Origin: Reyranella sp.
GTDB lineage: Bacteria > Pseudomonadota > Alphaproteobacteria > Reyranellales > Reyranellaceae
Length of the DNA: 58,871 nt
NCBI GenBank assembly: GCA_019745575.1
Contig: JAIETA010000008.1
Location: 1 to 58,871 of the forward strand
Direction: 5' to 3'
The notes under the pieces were generated by a model that had not been told where the DNA came from, did not search any database, and was given only the letters and a program-made list of their open reading frames with translations. How positions within the stretch are numbered: position 1 is the first letter of the stretch; each line of letters starts with the position of its first letter. Positions 32,281-41,428 of the stretch are shown piece after piece. The position numbers and the translations under genes are program-made.

Positions 32281-33435
32281 TTGACAATTTGGAGCTGGCT
32301 GCGCGCTGTCGCGCGACCTACCGCCATTGTCCTCGGCTTGGGTATTGGCGTTGCTGCCTGCACGGCGCTGCCCGGCGATGGCCCTTGGATGGGTGGTGCG
32401 CCAGGGACGAGTACCGAGGCGCTGCCGTTCGATGTCATCGACCTCACGCCGACCACCATCGCGGCGTACCGTCAGCCGGTCGCCATCGATCGTCCATCGA
32501 CCACCAGTTCGCTGTCCGCCGGCGGCCGTGTTGCCGTCGCGCCCGGCGATGCCATCAAGGTTCGCATCTTCGAGCCCTACGAAGGCAGCATCTTTCCGAC
32601 CATCCAGAAGCCTGGTGCCGATTTTGGCGTCCAGCGCGTCACCGACGACGGAACCATCAAAATTCCGTTCGTGGGCACTGTGCGGGTGGCCGGGCTTGAT
32701 CTGTCCCAGATCGAGCGCCGCATCGCCGACCAGCTGGCTGGCAAGGCGCAGGACCCTCAGGTGATCGTCGAGTTCGTGGCTGACCGGACTCATACGGTAA
32801 TGGTTTCGGGCGACGTCAAGAACCCCGGCCGGATCTCCATTCTCGAAGGCGTGAGATCGGTCGTCGAGGCGATCAACCGGGCTGGTGGCCCGGCCGGCAG
32901 CGCCGCGCCGGGCGGTGGAGTAGGCGCGGCCCAGGTCGAGGTCGTCGTGCGTCGGCAGGGCCAAGTGATCCTGACGGCGCAATTTTCGGAACTCCTCGCC
33001 GGTGGCGATATCGGCATCCAGAAAGGCGACGAGATCGTCGTCCGGCCCAATTCCCGACTATACACAGTCCTCGGCGCCGTGGCTAAGTCCGGAAATGTCG
33101 AGATGAACAGCCGCAACGTGACGCTTCTGGAGGCGTTGGGCCAGGTCGGCGGCCTGAACGACATCCGCGCCAACAAAACGGGCGTTTATTTGTTCAGAAT
33201 GGGGGATTTGCAGACCAATCCCACCGCCCGGGCCCGTGTTTTTCGACTGGACCTGATGCAGCCGGTGTCTATCTTCGTCGCCCAGCAGTTCGGGATGCAG
33301 CCTCGTGACGTCATCTATGTCACGAACGCTCCGCTCTATGAGTACGACAAGGTCTTGAGGTCTATTTACAGCACCTTCTCGCTGTATGGAGTCGTCAGGA
33401 GCAGTGGTACGGTCGCGCTACCCTCAGCGTTCTGA
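32281..33435 (+). CDS. Polysaccharide export outer-membrane lipoprotein (Wza/OPX family)
   Basis: Lipobox VAAC; VAPGDAIKVRIFEPYEG, GTIKIPFVGTVRVAGLDLSQIERRIADQL, VSGDVKNPGRISILEG SLBB-type repeats. TTG start. Confidence 0.87.
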   Translation: MTIWSWLRAVARPTAIVLGLGIGVAACTALPGDGPWMGGAPGTSTEALPFDVIDLTPTTIAAYRQPVAIDRPSTTSSLSAGGRVAVAPGDAIKVRIFEPYEGSIFPTIQKPGADFGVQRVTDDGTIKIPFVGTVRVAGLDLSQIERRIADQLAGKAQDPQVIVEFVADRTHTVMVSGDVKNPGRISILEGVRSVVEAINRAGGPAGSAAPGGGVGAAQVEVVVRRQGQVILTAQFSELLAGGDIGIQKGDEIVVRPNSRLYTVLGAVAKSGNVEMNSRNVTLLEALGQVGGLNDIRANKTGVYLFRMGDLQTNPTARARVFRLDLMQPVSIFVAQQFGMQPRDVIYVTNAPLYEYDKVLRSIYSTFSLYGVVRSSGTVALPSAF

Positions 33436-33479
33436 CGAACCTGGCGGGCGGCCAAGGGAAAAGTTTGGTACAAAGAGAC

Positions 33480-34478
33480 ATGGCGCGCACAAGAAAACTC
33501 ACCTGGAGTGCGGTGGGCGTGGCGGCTTTGGTCGTCGTCGCCATCGTCGCCATGTGGGTCACTCCCAGTCGCCAGACGAGCAGCGCCCAAGACGGTGCTC
33601 GGCAGGCGGCGCCCCTTATCTCGCGCGGCTACACCGATGCGCCGGCCGGCACGGCGGTCATCGCTGGCGACCCTACGGGCGGTGCGGTGATTATCGAACT
33701 CCGCATCACGGACGGCCAGCGGGTGAAGCGCGACGACATCATTGCGGTCCTCTCCAACTACCCTAAGGCCGATGTTGCGGTCCGTTCGGCTGAGGCGGAG
33801 CTGGCAAAGGCAAAGCAGCAGCGCGAGGCCATGATTTCCGGGTTCCGGACGGCCGAGATCGCCATGCAGGAAGTCGTCGTCAAATCGGAGACCGAGTCCA
33901 ACAAGCTGAAGGCGCTCCAGATGCAGCGATCGGGTCTGCCGCCCGACCAGAAGCAGCTGGAGATCAGCATCGCCCAGCAGAACCTCGAGCGCGAGCAGGC
34001 CAAGTTGCGCGTTCAGAAGGAGACGTTGGCCACCGATCTCGCGCAGATCGAGACCGACATCAACATCATCACGGCCAAGCTCGACAACGCGCAGACCACG
34101 CGCGAGCAAGCCTTGGTTCGTTCGCCGCTCGACGGTGTAGTGGTGCAGATCTACTCGCGGCAAGGCGAGCGCGTTTCCGGCAGCGGCATTGCCAAGATCG
34201 TCGACCTGAGCCAGTTGCGCATCCTGGCCGATGTCGACGAGTTGCATGTCGGCCGAGTACTGCCGGGCGGCAAAGTCGAGGTCACGTTCCGCGGCAGCAC
34301 GACCGTGTACAAAGGCAAGATCACCCGCGTCGCACCGACTGTGAAGCGGATGCAGCGGGTTGAGCCAGATGGCGGCTCGTCGACTGACGGCCGTGTGGTC
34401 CAAGTCGAAATCGAACTCGACGACCCGGCGAGCATGCCGCAAGTCTTGGGACGCGAGACGCGCGTCACCTTCCTCTAA
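33480..34478 (+). CDS. HlyD/DevB-like periplasmic adaptor
   Basis: N-terminal TM, lipoyl halves (GGAVIIELRITDGQRVKRDDIIAVL ... VRSPLDGVVVQIYSRQGERV), coiled-coil. Confidence 0.85.
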   Translation: MARTRKLTWSAVGVAALVVVAIVAMWVTPSRQTSSAQDGARQAAPLISRGYTDAPAGTAVIAGDPTGGAVIIELRITDGQRVKRDDIIAVLSNYPKADVAVRSAEAELAKAKQQREAMISGFRTAEIAMQEVVVKSETESNKLKALQMQRSGLPPDQKQLEISIAQQNLEREQAKLRVQKETLATDLAQIETDINIITAKLDNAQTTREQALVRSPLDGVVVQIYSRQGERVSGSGIAKIVDLSQLRILADVDELHVGRVLPGGKVEVTFRGSTTVYKGKITRVAPTVKRMQRVEPDGGSSTDGRVVQVEIELDDPASMPQVLGRETRVTFL

Positions 34479-35749
34479 TGGCGCTGACCCTGCCTGACGT
34501 CCCGGCGCTGCGACTGCGGCTGCGCGGATGGAAGCCGCAGTTTTCGCTGGCCCGCCTGCGCGCGGCAGCCAGAACGGCCACCGCGATGCCGCTGGGTGCC
34601 CAGCAACTCAAGCGCCAGCGCACCAGTACACTTCTGTCGCTGGCCGGCGTCACCGCCAGTCTGCTGGTGATCTTCGCCCAGCTCGGCATCGAACGAGCAG
34701 TCTATGACTCGGCGATCCGTCTTCATCGCACCGTGGCCGCCGACCTGGTCCTGGTGCCCTACGGCTTCAAGTCGCTGCAGCTCCATGCCGAGGTCCCGGT
34801 CGCCATGACCGACATCGTATCGGCCAATCCTTCGGTGGCGGGTACGATGCCCCTGTGGTTCGGCGTCATGTCGATGAGTCACGCCGGCATGCCGACGGCC
34901 CGCCGGATCGCGTGGTATGCCATCGACGTCGAGCGACCGGCGATCGACGTGCCGGGGCTGCGTGAAAACCTCTTCAAGCTGCGCGAGGCGAGGCGGCTTC
35001 TGTACGATCGCGAATCGCGTCCCTACTTCGGCGACCTCGGCGAGATTGCCCAGAATACCCCGGAAGTACCGGTGCTCGGCCCGCCCGACAATCGCGGCCT
35101 GCTGCGGCAACTCTATGTCGTTGGTACGTTTGCCGTTGGGCCCAACGTTCTCAATGACGGCGCGATCATGATGTCCGAGGCGACCATGGCCGAAATTTTC
35201 GGCGCCTGGTGGTCGGACCGGCCGGCCTTCATCGCCATCCGGCTCGCCGCCGGTGCCGACGCGACTGCAGTTCGGCAGGAGCTCAATCGAGCCCTGGCCG
35301 GCCGCGGCGAGGTGATCTCGATCCCTGAGTTGGAGCAGCGCGAGCGTACCTACTGGTCACGCGAGACGCCCGTCGGCTACATCACGGACCTCGGCTTCGT
35401 GATGGGCTTGATGATCGGCATGGTGTTCATCTACTACGCCCAGTATCAGATCATCCGGTTCTATCTGCCGGAGTACGCCATCCTGAAGAGTCTGGGCTAC
35501 GACTGGTGGTTCTTCCTTTTCATGATCGGCCAGATCGGCGCTGCCATCATCACGCCAGCCTTCTTGGTGTCATTCACGCTGGGCCGTTTCGTCTACGGCG
35601 CGACGGAGGCGGCGATGCATCTCGGCATGTCGATGGGCCTGCGGGAAATGGTCGTCGCTCTCGTCGCCTGCGTGGTCATGACGGTCGTGTCCAGCCTGTT
35701 CGCGATCCGGCGGCTCTGGAAGGTCGACCCGATCATGCTGTTCGAATGA
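34478..35749 (+). CDS. DevC-like ABC transporter permease (MacB/FtsX superfamily)
   Basis: PLGAQQLKRQRTSTLLSLAGVTASLLVIFAQLGIERAVYDSAIRLHRTVAADLVLV; PEYAILKSLGYDWWFF typical of DevC. Confidence 0.83.
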   Translation: MALTLPDVPALRLRLRGWKPQFSLARLRAAARTATAMPLGAQQLKRQRTSTLLSLAGVTASLLVIFAQLGIERAVYDSAIRLHRTVAADLVLVPYGFKSLQLHAEVPVAMTDIVSANPSVAGTMPLWFGVMSMSHAGMPTARRIAWYAIDVERPAIDVPGLRENLFKLREARRLLYDRESRPYFGDLGEIAQNTPEVPVLGPPDNRGLLRQLYVVGTFAVGPNVLNDGAIMMSEATMAEIFGAWWSDRPAFIAIRLAAGADATAVRQELNRALAGRGEVISIPELEQRERTYWSRETPVGYITDLGFVMGLMIGMVFIYYAQYQIIRFYLPEYAILKSLGYDWWFFLFMIGQIGAAIITPAFLVSFTLGRFVYGATEAAMHLGMSMGLREMVVALVACVVMTVVSSLFAIRRLWKVDPIMLFE

Positions 35750-36468
35750 CCATGTCGGCCGACGCCCACGGCTTCGGGCCGCCAGTCGTGGAAGCGGTGA
35801 ACGTCCATCACCACTACGGCGATGGGCCACAACGCGTCGACGTGTTGTTCGACATCAACATGCAGGTGCGCGAGGGCGAGCTAGTGATCGTCACCGGCCC
35901 GTCCGGCTCCGGCAAGACGACGCTGCTGACCATCCTCGGGACCATGCGCCGGCCCTCCGAGGGCAAGCTCCGTTTGCTGGGGACTGATCTCGTGGGGCTC
36001 GGTGGCTCCGAACTGGACGTCCTGCGCAACCGCGTGCGCTTCCTGTTCCAGAAGCGCAATCTTCTGTCTTCGCTTACGGCTCTGCAGAACGTGATCGCAG
36101 GCGTCTCCACGACGCCTCTGTCGGATGTTGCCTGGGACGAGCCGCGCGCCCGCCATCTGCTCGGCCTGCTGGGGCTTGCCGACAAGGCCGATGCCTGGCC
36201 GGACGAGTTGTCGGGCGGCCAGCAACAGCGCGTCGCCATCGCCCGCGTCATGATCGGGCTGCCCGACCTCATTATCGCCGATGAACCGACGTCTGCCCTC
36301 GATCGCGTGGCCGGGCGCCTGGTCGTCGATCAGCTCAAGGATCTCGCCATGCGCGCCAAGTGCGCGGTGGTGCTGTCGACGCACGACGAGCGTATCTTCG
36401 ACGTGGCGTCGCGCCGCCTTCACATTGAGGACGGCCGCTGCTTCGAAGTGCCGATCCACTACCACTGA
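35746..36468 (+). CDS. DevA/LolD/MacB-like ABC transporter ATPase
   Basis: [51 protein letters not shown]. Confidence 0.92.
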   Translation: MTMSADAHGFGPPVVEAVNVHHHYGDGPQRVDVLFDINMQVREGELVIVTGPSGSGKTTLLTILGTMRRPSEGKLRLLGTDLVGLGGSELDVLRNRVRFLFQKRNLLSSLTALQNVIAGVSTTPLSDVAWDEPRARHLLGLLGLADKADAWPDELSGGQQQRVAIARVMIGLPDLIIADEPTSALDRVAGRLVVDQLKDLAMRAKCAVVLSTHDERIFDVASRRLHIEDGRCFEVPIHYH

Positions 36469-36484
36469 TCGCGGAACAGGTGCG

Positions 36485-37726
36485 TTGCTCTTCGTTGTGG
36501 ATCTTGTCGTAGTCTTCTCGCTGGCCGTGCAGTTCGCCATTGCCGGCTATTTTCTCTATCTGCTCTACTGGTTGGCCAATCTGCCGTCGGTTGTTCCGGC
36601 GGCCCCGGCGCCGATATCCGAGCCGCCCAGGGTACTTGTGCAGATTCCGGTCTACAACGAACCGCTCGTGGTCGAGCGTGCGCTTCTGGCGGCGGCGGCA
36701 CTCGATTGGCCGCTCGATCGGCTGACGATCCAGCTCCTCGACGACAGCACGGACATCACGTCGGACATTGCCGTCCACGCCGTAACGCGGCTGCGGCGCG
36801 AAGGCGTTGCGGTGGAGCATGTGCGCCGCACCGAGCGAAGCGGCTTCAAGGCCGGTGCGCTTGCCGCCGGCATGGCGCTTTGCGACGCGCCCTTCATTGC
36901 AGTGTTCGATGCCGACTTCGTGCCGCCGGCCGACTGGCTTCGCCGCGCCATGGCGGCCATGCTCGCCAGTCCGGAGGCAGCCTTCGTGCAGACCCGTATC
37001 GAATGGGGCAACGGCGGGCGCAACTGGCTGACGCGTGCCCAGCGCCTTATGCAGGACGCCCACTTCGCCGTTGAGCAGGACATCAGAGCTCGACGCAGTG
37101 TGCCTTTCCAGTTCAACGGCACGGGCGGCATCTGGCGGCGCGCAGCGATAGAAGAAGCCGGTGGCTGGTCGCACGACACGCTGTCGGAGGATCTCGATCT
37201 GGTGCTGCGCACCCATCTCAAAGGCTGGACTGGCGTCTTTCTGATGGAGCCACACGTCGTGGGCGAACTGCCGCAGAAAATCGACGCCTTCAGCGCCCAG
37301 CAGAGCCGCTGGTCGAAGGGATTTGTCCAGGTGGCACGCAAGCTGCTCGGCCCGATCTGGAAGTCCGACTGGTCGGCCGAGGCCAAGTTCGTGACGACTG
37401 TCCAGCTGGGTCAGCAGCTCGTCTTTCCGGTTCTGCTGGTCGGTGCAGCGGCGCTTGGCCTGTCGATCCTGGGCCACGGGCATTTGCTCGGCGGATACCG
37501 CTTTTGCCTCTGGCTGTGGCTGGTGACGATGCTGGCCGTCCTGGTCGGCATGACATGGGGGGCCTATCGCCGCCTCGGTCGCGGCAGTGTCGTAGACTAC
37601 GTCGCGACAGCGGCAAGCGTACCGGCTCTGATCATCTATCTCGCGTTCGCCAACGCCGGCGCAATCGTCGGGGCTGGCTTCGGCAAGAAGACCGAGTTCA
37701 ATCGCACGCCCAAGACAGGCGGCTGA
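36485..37726 (+). CDS. BcsA-like membrane glycosyltransferase, family 2 (copy A)
   Basis: VQIPVYNEPLVVER, LLDDSTD, FDADFVPP, EDLDL, QQSRWSKG. Start uncertain (TTG 36485 or GTG 36497). Confidence 0.85.
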   Translation: MLFVVDLVVVFSLAVQFAIAGYFLYLLYWLANLPSVVPAAPAPISEPPRVLVQIPVYNEPLVVERALLAAAALDWPLDRLTIQLLDDSTDITSDIAVHAVTRLRREGVAVEHVRRTERSGFKAGALAAGMALCDAPFIAVFDADFVPPADWLRRAMAAMLASPEAAFVQTRIEWGNGGRNWLTRAQRLMQDAHFAVEQDIRARRSVPFQFNGTGGIWRRAAIEEAGGWSHDTLSEDLDLVLRTHLKGWTGVFLMEPHVVGELPQKIDAFSAQQSRWSKGFVQVARKLLGPIWKSDWSAEAKFVTTVQLGQQLVFPVLLVGAAALGLSILGHGHLLGGYRFCLWLWLVTMLAVLVGMTWGAYRRLGRGSVVDYVATAASVPALIIYLAFANAGAIVGAGFGKKTEFNRTPKTGG

Positions 37727-37733
37727 CCCACCG

Positions 37734-39032
37734 ATGGCCATCCTCGCCACCCTGGCTCTCCTGTTCGCCATCGTGTTCATGGTCTGCTGCGCGCTGTTGG
37801 CCGCCTTCATCGGCAGCCTGCTCTACATGGTTGTTCTGCACCATCGCCTGAAAGAGGCCGGGCTGCGCCGCGAGGCGTTGTTGCTGGCTACACCCTTGCC
37901 GGCCGATTCCGACCTGCCCCATGTCGTCGTGCAGATCCCGTCCTTCAACGAGGGGGCCGTCGTTCGTCGCGGCGCCGAGTCGGCGGCCGCCCTCGATTGG
38001 CCGCGCGACAAGCTTCATATCCAGCTCCTGGATGACAGCACCGATGAGACGGCCGACATGGTTCGTGCCGTGGCGACGGAACTCAGGGGCCAGGGCTTCG
38101 ACGTCGTGGCCCTGCAGCGTACCGACCGCAGCGGCTACAAGGGCGGCGCACTGCATGAGGCGATGCAGAAAACGCCCTACGACTTCTTCGCGATCTTCGA
38201 CGTCGACTATGTGCCGCCGGCCGACTTCCTGCGTGTCTGCATGCGGCCCTTCTTTGCCGAGCCCAGGACGGCTTTCGTGCAGGCCCGGTTCGACTTCCTC
38301 AATCCGCATGAGAATGCCCTGACGGAAATGCAGATGGTCACGCTCGACGCCCATCTCGGCATCGAGCAGGCGACCCGCTGCTGGGCCGGTCATCCGCTGC
38401 CCTTCAACGGCACCTGCGGCATCTGGCAGCGCGCCGCGATCGAGGCCGGCGGTGGTTGGAAAGGCGACACCGTCACCGAGGATCTCGATCTCACCTACCG
38501 CGGCTGGGTGAAAGGCTGGCGTGCCTTGTTCCTGACGAGTGTGGGCGTGCCAGGCGAGCTGCCCGCCGACACCAAGACCTGGCTGCGCCAGCAGCAGCGC
38601 TGGCAGGACGGATTCCGCCACGTCTCCTTCCGGATGTTTCCCGAGATACTGAAAAGCCGCGACATCACGCCGTCGGCCAAGGTGGCGGCCCTGCTGCATC
38701 TCTGCATGTCGCTGAACCAGCCCGTGCTGCTGGTGGGCGTGGCGTCGGGCCTCCTGGCGGGCCTATTGGCGCCGCAGCTCGTGCCGCTGCTGTTGACGCT
38801 TTTCGTCGTCACGGTGGCCTGGGTGTTGTTCTGCGCCACGACCTTCCTGCGCGCCGGCCACAATTTCATCCGGGGTGGCGCGATCCCGCCGTTGGCGTTC
38901 GGCGTCGTACTGCTGCGCTTTGCCGGCGGTCAGGTCGCCACCGTCGTCCGGTCGCTGGGCGTGCACATCAAGAAGGCGTTCAGCAAGCCCAAGCCGGTCG
39001 TGTTTGACCGCACCCCGAAGAAGGGCGCCTAG
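37734..39032 (+). CDS. BcsA-like membrane glycosyltransferase, family 2 (copy B)
   Basis: VQIPSFNEGAVVRR, LLDDSTDETADM, FDVDYVPP, EDLDLTYRGW, RQQQRWQDG. Confidence 0.87.
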   Translation: MAILATLALLFAIVFMVCCALLAAFIGSLLYMVVLHHRLKEAGLRREALLLATPLPADSDLPHVVVQIPSFNEGAVVRRGAESAAALDWPRDKLHIQLLDDSTDETADMVRAVATELRGQGFDVVALQRTDRSGYKGGALHEAMQKTPYDFFAIFDVDYVPPADFLRVCMRPFFAEPRTAFVQARFDFLNPHENALTEMQMVTLDAHLGIEQATRCWAGHPLPFNGTCGIWQRAAIEAGGGWKGDTVTEDLDLTYRGWVKGWRALFLTSVGVPGELPADTKTWLRQQQRWQDGFRHVSFRMFPEILKSRDITPSAKVAALLHLCMSLNQPVLLVGVASGLLAGLLAPQLVPLLLTLFVVTVAWVLFCATTFLRAGHNFIRGGAIPPLAFGVVLLRFAGGQVATVVRSLGVHIKKAFSKPKPVVFDRTPKKGA

Positions 39033-39991
39033 GCCAGCACACTTTCCCGCAGCAGCGGATGATGGGCGCAGCGCAGACCGCCGCCGGTGCTGATCGGACC
39101 ATCAAAGGGCAGCGGGATGACGTCGACCTTGCGCTTGCGCAGCTCTCCGATCACGCGGGCGTTGCCAGCGTCGATGATGACGCGGCCTTCCTCGAGCACC
39201 AGGCCATTGGTTGCCAGCAGGTTCGCTTCGTCCCTGGAGACGGTGACCGCATCCCAGTCCCGGAGCGACATCGGCAGGCCATCAATGAACTTTTCCGGGC
39301 ACCAGATGAGCAGACCCGGCTTGATCAACGCCAGGGCGCAGTCGAGATGGAGCACGTCCGACTTCATGGCGACGGGAATGACCCGGTAGCTATCGCCCAG
39401 CAGCGCCTGTAGCCAGTCGACGCCGGCGAGATCGGAGGCGCAGCCGGAAATGCCGACATAGATCTCGTAGCCGTTCAGCAGGGTATCGCCGCCTTCGAGG
39501 AACGGGCCGTCCACGCAAGCCGGCGAGCCCAAGGGCACGCTCGACCAGTGCGCGCCGCGCTGTTGAACGACCTGCTGAATGATCGGCCGCAGTCCATAGC
39601 GTTCGCGTTGCCGGCACTTCAGGCGGAGCGAGGCGTCGATGACGTGGTTGCCGATCACGATCATGCCGTCGCGTGGAAAAAGCTGGGCGCCTTCGCCATT
39701 GGGGGCGAGGAACGTGCGCTCGTCGCCCTTCAGGCGTTCCGGCCGGTGCACTGTGACGCCCTCGCGGGCGACCAGCTCGGCCAGCGTGTCTGCCTGGCGC
39801 TCGATGCGCATAGCCCACTCGGGATCGATATCGATCAGGCGGCGCCCTGCATGCTGCCGGCTGAATGCGTCGCTGGGCGGGATCAGCCAGCGCTGCGACG
39901 CTTCGTGGAAGACGACGAAGTCCTCGGCGGGCGAGATGCCGATGACGACTTCGCGGAGCCTGCCCCACTCGTGGTGTACGCCGAACAGCAC
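39029..39991 (-). CDS. Amidinotransferase-superfamily protein (GATM/arginine deiminase-like)
   Basis: FLEGGD, VLHLDCALALIKPGLLIW (H-x-D), GGGLRCAHHPLLR (catalytic Cys region). Confidence 0.8.
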   Translation of the reverse strand: MLFGVHHEWGRLREVVIGISPAEDFVVFHEASQRWLIPPSDAFSRQHAGRRLIDIDPEWAMRIERQADTLAELVAREGVTVHRPERLKGDERTFLAPNGEGAQLFPRDGMIVIGNHVIDASLRLKCRQRERYGLRPIIQQVVQQRGAHWSSVPLGSPACVDGPFLEGGDTLLNGYEIYVGISGCASDLAGVDWLQALLGDSYRVIPVAMKSDVLHLDCALALIKPGLLIWCPEKFIDGLPMSLRDWDAVTVSRDEANLLATNGLVLEEGRVIIDAGNARVIGELRKRKVDVIPLPFDGPISTGGGLRCAHHPLLRESVLA

Positions 39992-39993
39992 GC

Positions 39994-41400
39994 TCAGACC
40001 CGCGCGTAGATGTCCTCGTAGCGTACGATATCGTCCTCCTCGACATAATCGCCGGTCTGGACTTCGACCACTTCCAGCAATTCGGTGCCGGGGTTGGCGA
40101 GGCGATGGATGCCACCGATCGGGATGTAGGTCGATTCATTCTCGTGCAGGGTCATGATCTGGCCGTCGAGCGTCACCTCGGCGATGCCCTTCACGACCAC
40201 CCAATGCTCGGCGCGCCGGTTGTGGCTCTGCAGGCTGAGCTTGGCGCCGGGCTTGACCGTGAGCCGCTTGGCGCGGAAACGCTCGCCGCGGTCGATATCC
40301 TGATAGCTGCCCCAGGGCCGGTGCATCACGGCATGCTCGGTCGCGGCGCGATGCTTGCCATCCGACATGCGCTGCACGACGTCCTTCAGGCGCGGGAGGT
40401 TGTCGCGATGGCCGACCAGCACGGCATCGTTCATCGACACGACGACGACGTCCTCGACGCCGATCACGGCCGTCAGCGGGCCGTCGGAGCGGATGTAGGA
40501 ATTGCGCACATGGTCGATCTCGACCGGACCTTCGGTGACGTTGCCGGCGCTGTCGGCCTCGCCAATGTCGAGCAGCGCGTCCCAGGTACCGAGGTCGGAC
40601 CAACGGAACTTGGCCGGCACCACCCAGCATTTGTCGGTGCGCTCCATCACGGCGTAGTCGATCGACTTGGCCGGCGCCTTGGCGAAGGCCTCGGCGTCGA
40701 GGAAAACGGTCGAGCCGGTCTTCTTCGCCTTGGTCACGGCCTCTTCGGCGGCGGCGGCCATGGCGGGCTCGAAGCGCGCCATCTCGGAGAGCAGCAGGTC
40801 GGGCGGAAACAGGAAGTTGCCGCTGTTCCACAGCAGGCCCTCGGCGATGTAGCGCAATGCCGTCTGGGCGTTGGGCTTCTCGACGAAGGCCGCGACCTTG
40901 TGCACCGCGCCGATGTGCTCGCTGCCGATCCGGATATAGCCGTAGTCGGTTTTCGGCTCCGTCGGCGGAATGCCGAAGGTGACGATGCCGCCCTGGTGGA
41001 CGGCGGCAAGGCCTTCGCGGCAGCCGGCGAGGAATTCCCCGATGCCGATCACCAGATGATCCGACGCCAGCGCCAGTACGGCCTTGGCGCCGAGTCCACG
41101 CGTGTAGGCGGCGGCGGCGGCCATGGCAGGGCCTGAATCACGGCGTGACGGTTCGACCAGGATGTCGATCTCGACGCCGATGTCCTTGGCCTGGCTTTCG
41201 CACATGAAGCGATAGGCGTCGTTGGTCGCGATCACGGGCCGTGCGAACAGGTCGCGGTCGGCCACGCGCTCCAGGGTCTGCTGAAAGGTCGATTGCTTGC
41301 CGAGAAGCGGCACGAACTGCTTGGGCATGCTCTCGCGCGATAGCGGCCACAGCCGCTTGCCGGAGCCTCCGACCAGAATGACGGGTGTGATGAGGGACAT
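39994..41400 (-). CDS. manC: Mannose-1-phosphate guanylyltransferase/mannose-6-phosphate isomerase
   Basis: PVILVGGSGKRLWPLSRESMPKQFVPL; C-terminal cupin RPWGSYQDIDRGERFRAKRLTVKPGAKLSLQSHNRRAEHWVVVKG. Confidence 0.95.
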   Translation of the reverse strand: MSLITPVILVGGSGKRLWPLSRESMPKQFVPLLGKQSTFQQTLERVADRDLFARPVIATNDAYRFMCESQAKDIGVEIDILVEPSRRDSGPAMAAAAAYTRGLGAKAVLALASDHLVIGIGEFLAGCREGLAAVHQGGIVTFGIPPTEPKTDYGYIRIGSEHIGAVHKVAAFVEKPNAQTALRYIAEGLLWNSGNFLFPPDLLLSEMARFEPAMAAAAEEAVTKAKKTGSTVFLDAEAFAKAPAKSIDYAVMERTDKCWVVPAKFRWSDLGTWDALLDIGEADSAGNVTEGPVEIDHVRNSYIRSDGPLTAVIGVEDVVVVSMNDAVLVGHRDNLPRLKDVVQRMSDGKHRAATEHAVMHRPWGSYQDIDRGERFRAKRLTVKPGAKLSLQSHNRRAEHWVVVKGIAEVTLDGQIMTLHENESTYIPIGGIHRLANPGTELLEVVEVQTGDYVEEDDIVRYEDIYARV

Positions 41401-41428
41401 TCGGACGGCTTTCCTTGACGTGTGGCGT

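Noticed and set aside
29028-39032. Standard Wzy-dependent or ABC capsule locus
   Set aside because: No Wzx/Wzy, Wzc or KpsC/S/E proteins seen, so the locus was not assigned to a standard class.
28925-41400. Genomic island integrated at tRNA-Lys
   Set aside because: No integrase, transposase or obvious repeat of the tRNA 3' end was noticed; kept only as an alternative in the tRNA finding.
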